Assembly (NCBI GenBank): GCA_903921455.1
Contig: CAIXPZ010000092.1
Coordinates: forward strand, 1 to 54,536
Direction: 5' to 3'
Length of the DNA: 54,536 nt
Source: an uncultured Verrucomicrobia subdivision 3 bacterium
GTDB taxonomy: Bacteria > Verrucomicrobiota > Verrucomicrobiae > Limisphaerales > UBA11358
In this document: positions 53,600 through 54,536 of the stretch, piece after piece
Numbering within the stretch: position 1 is the first letter of the stretch
Layout of the letters: each line of letters opens with the position of its first letter
Notes under the pieces: generated by a model
What the model saw: the letters and a program-made list of their open reading frames with translations, nothing else
Told to the model about the DNA's origin: nothing
Database searches by the model: none
Position numbers and translations under genes: made by a program

Positions 53600-54536
53600 A
53601 TGAAACTTTTTGCGAACCGCCGTCAATTTCTTGGCGCTCTCGCTTCGGCTTTGGCTTGGCTTTCGTTGCCGATATTTGCGCAAACCACCCAACCCGGCCA
53701 GCGCAAGAAGGGCGGCGGACGCGGACGGCGCGGCGCGGACGATTATGTGCTGCCGCCGGAACTGGCGGCGTTCAGTTGGTTGTCGTTGGTGCTGGGGCGG
53801 GTTGGCGACCATTCGGTGACCGTGAACTCACTTGCCAAAGAAACGATTGAAGGATTTTTTGAATATGGGACTTCGGCTGGCAATTATTCCATCAAAACTG
53901 GCCTGCTCAATTTTCCGGTGGGCAAGCCGGTTGAAACTATTTTTGCGAGCCTGCAACTAAATACCCAATACTTTTACCGCCTTCAATTCCGCAAGCCGGG
54001 CGAAACCAGCTTCACTGCGCGACCGGAGTGCCGCTTTCATACGCAACGCACCACGGGCAGCACGTTCACGTTTGCGATTCAGGGCGATTCACATCCCGAA
54101 CGTCCGCAGATGAGCGAGCCAAATCTGTATGCGCGAACGTTGCTAAATGCCGCCGCCGACAAGCCGGATTTTTACATCTGCATGGGCGACGATTTCAGTG
54201 TTGCACCGGTGCAAGAAGTCAATTTTGATTCGGTCGCCGCGCGTTACACCTTGCAGCGCCCGTTCCTCGGCCTCGTCGCCCAATCCGCGCCGGTTTTCCT
54301 CTTGAATGGGAATCACGAGCAGGCGTCGCTATTTAATTTCAATCAGGTTGACCAACGCCATGCCGTCGCGGTCCACGCGCAAAATGCGCGCAATCAATTT
54401 TACCCTACCCCAGCGCCGGACCGGTTTTATTCCGGCGACACCGAGACCGTGCCTTCGGTCGGGCTGCGCAAAGATTACTGCGCGTGGACGTGGGGTGACG
54501 CGCTGTTCGTGATTCTCGACAACTACTGGCATTCAC
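53600..54536 (+). CDS. Tat-exported metallophosphoesterase (partial, runs off the window)
   Basis: 312 codons are visible without a stop. The N-terminus (NRRQFLGALASALAWLSLP) is a twin-arginine signal, followed by a Gly/Arg patch (KKGGGRGRRG). An Fn3-like domain precedes the phosphoesterase, which shows IQGDSHPER, CMGDDFS and LLNGNHEQA; the GHxH motif lies beyond the edge. The sequence is very close to the second phosphoesterase domain of the giant protein (19.1-20.1 kb), including the run ARYTLQRPYLGLV versus ARYTLQRPFLGLV. Phosphomonoesterase or phosphodiesterase activity is inferred from the family. Confidence 0.88.
   Translation, partial: MKLFANRRQFLGALASALAWLSLPIFAQTTQPGQRKKGGGRGRRGADDYVLPPELAAFSWLSLVLGRVGDHSVTVNSLAKETIEGFFEYGTSAGNYSIKTGLLNFPVGKPVETIFASLQLNTQYFYRLQFRKPGETSFTARPECRFHTQRTTGSTFTFAIQGDSHPERPQMSEPNLYARTLLNAAADKPDFYICMGDDFSVAPVQEVNFDSVAARYTLQRPFLGLVAQSAPVFLLNGNHEQASLFNFNQVDQRHAVAVHAQNARNQFYPTPAPDRFYSGDTETVPSVGLRKDYCAWTWGDALFVILDNYWHS

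Noticed and set aside
1..54536. Mobile elements, tRNA/rRNA genes and CRISPR arrays
   Set aside because: No transposase, integrase, terminal inverted repeats, tRNA cloverleaf, rRNA segment or regularly spaced repeat was recognised; the repeats found are explained by local duplication.

Overview
The window reads as a piece of a Verrucomicrobia-type genome, probably from the Pedosphaera/Limisphaerales side. This is inferred from gene content alone: a BatA/von Willebrand operon, an ECF sigma factor paired with a Ser/Thr kinase of the planctomycete-verrucomicrobial type, very large Asn/Thr-rich secreted proteins, and a C-terminal 'YxVxY...W...FYR' module. No rRNA, tRNA, CRISPR array or insertion sequence was recognised.

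Layout. (1) 1-9326: a tightly overlapping plus-strand operon holding the tail of an upstream gene (perhaps DUF58), a BatA/VWA protein, a second VWA protein, a small exported protein, a large DUF4175-like membrane protein and an exported carbohydrate-binding-like protein. (2) 9739-13102, minus strand: an ECF sigma factor followed one base later by a membrane Ser/Thr kinase with TPR-like repeats. (3) 13227-32936: an exported-protein island. It has three arylsulfotransferase-fold (ASST) proteins, a 4,020-residue mosaic protein (two ASST domains, two metallophosphoesterases, four Ig/cadherin-like repeats, two DUF1566 domains, an FGE-like domain and an SMP-30 propeller), an FGE-like/PEBP fusion, the broken N-terminus of a sulfatase, and an SGNH hydrolase. 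(4) 33474-41765: an RND efflux pump with its adaptor, a YgaP-like membrane protein, a thioredoxin, a nine-haem cytochrome and a divergent ArsR regulator with a perfect 20-bp palindrome. (5) 41779-45643: an ICMT-like methyltransferase, a SAM methyltransferase, small membrane proteins, an ArsB/NhaD-type transporter and a Spy-like protein. (6) 45660-50556: an MFS exporter and LysR regulator lying between two copies of the cydB 3' end, then cytochrome bd oxidase (cydAB). (7) 50638-52158: a sulfur/redox operon of thioredoxin, C_GCAxxG_C_C protein, rhodanese and YgaP-like protein. (8) 52311-54536: an exported protein of unknown function and the first part of a Tat-exported metallophosphoesterase closely resembling the second phosphoesterase domain of the giant protein.

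Two themes stand out. First, the giant protein is built from modules that also occur as separate exported genes around it, which suggests active domain shuffling in a locus whose vocabulary is sulfate- and phosphate-ester chemistry. Its FGE-like domain and that of its neighbour lack the FGE catalytic cysteines. Second, 37.8-42.3 kb and 45.6-48.2 kb carry scars of local duplication. The thioredoxin promoter plus its first ~25 codons was copied onto the front of the multihaem cytochrome, a methyltransferase fragment lies beside that copy, and the cydB tail is repeated on both sides of the MFS/LysR pair. A motif of the form TTGTAACTTTT(T)CC recurs upstream of three redox genes and may be an alternative-sigma promoter element.
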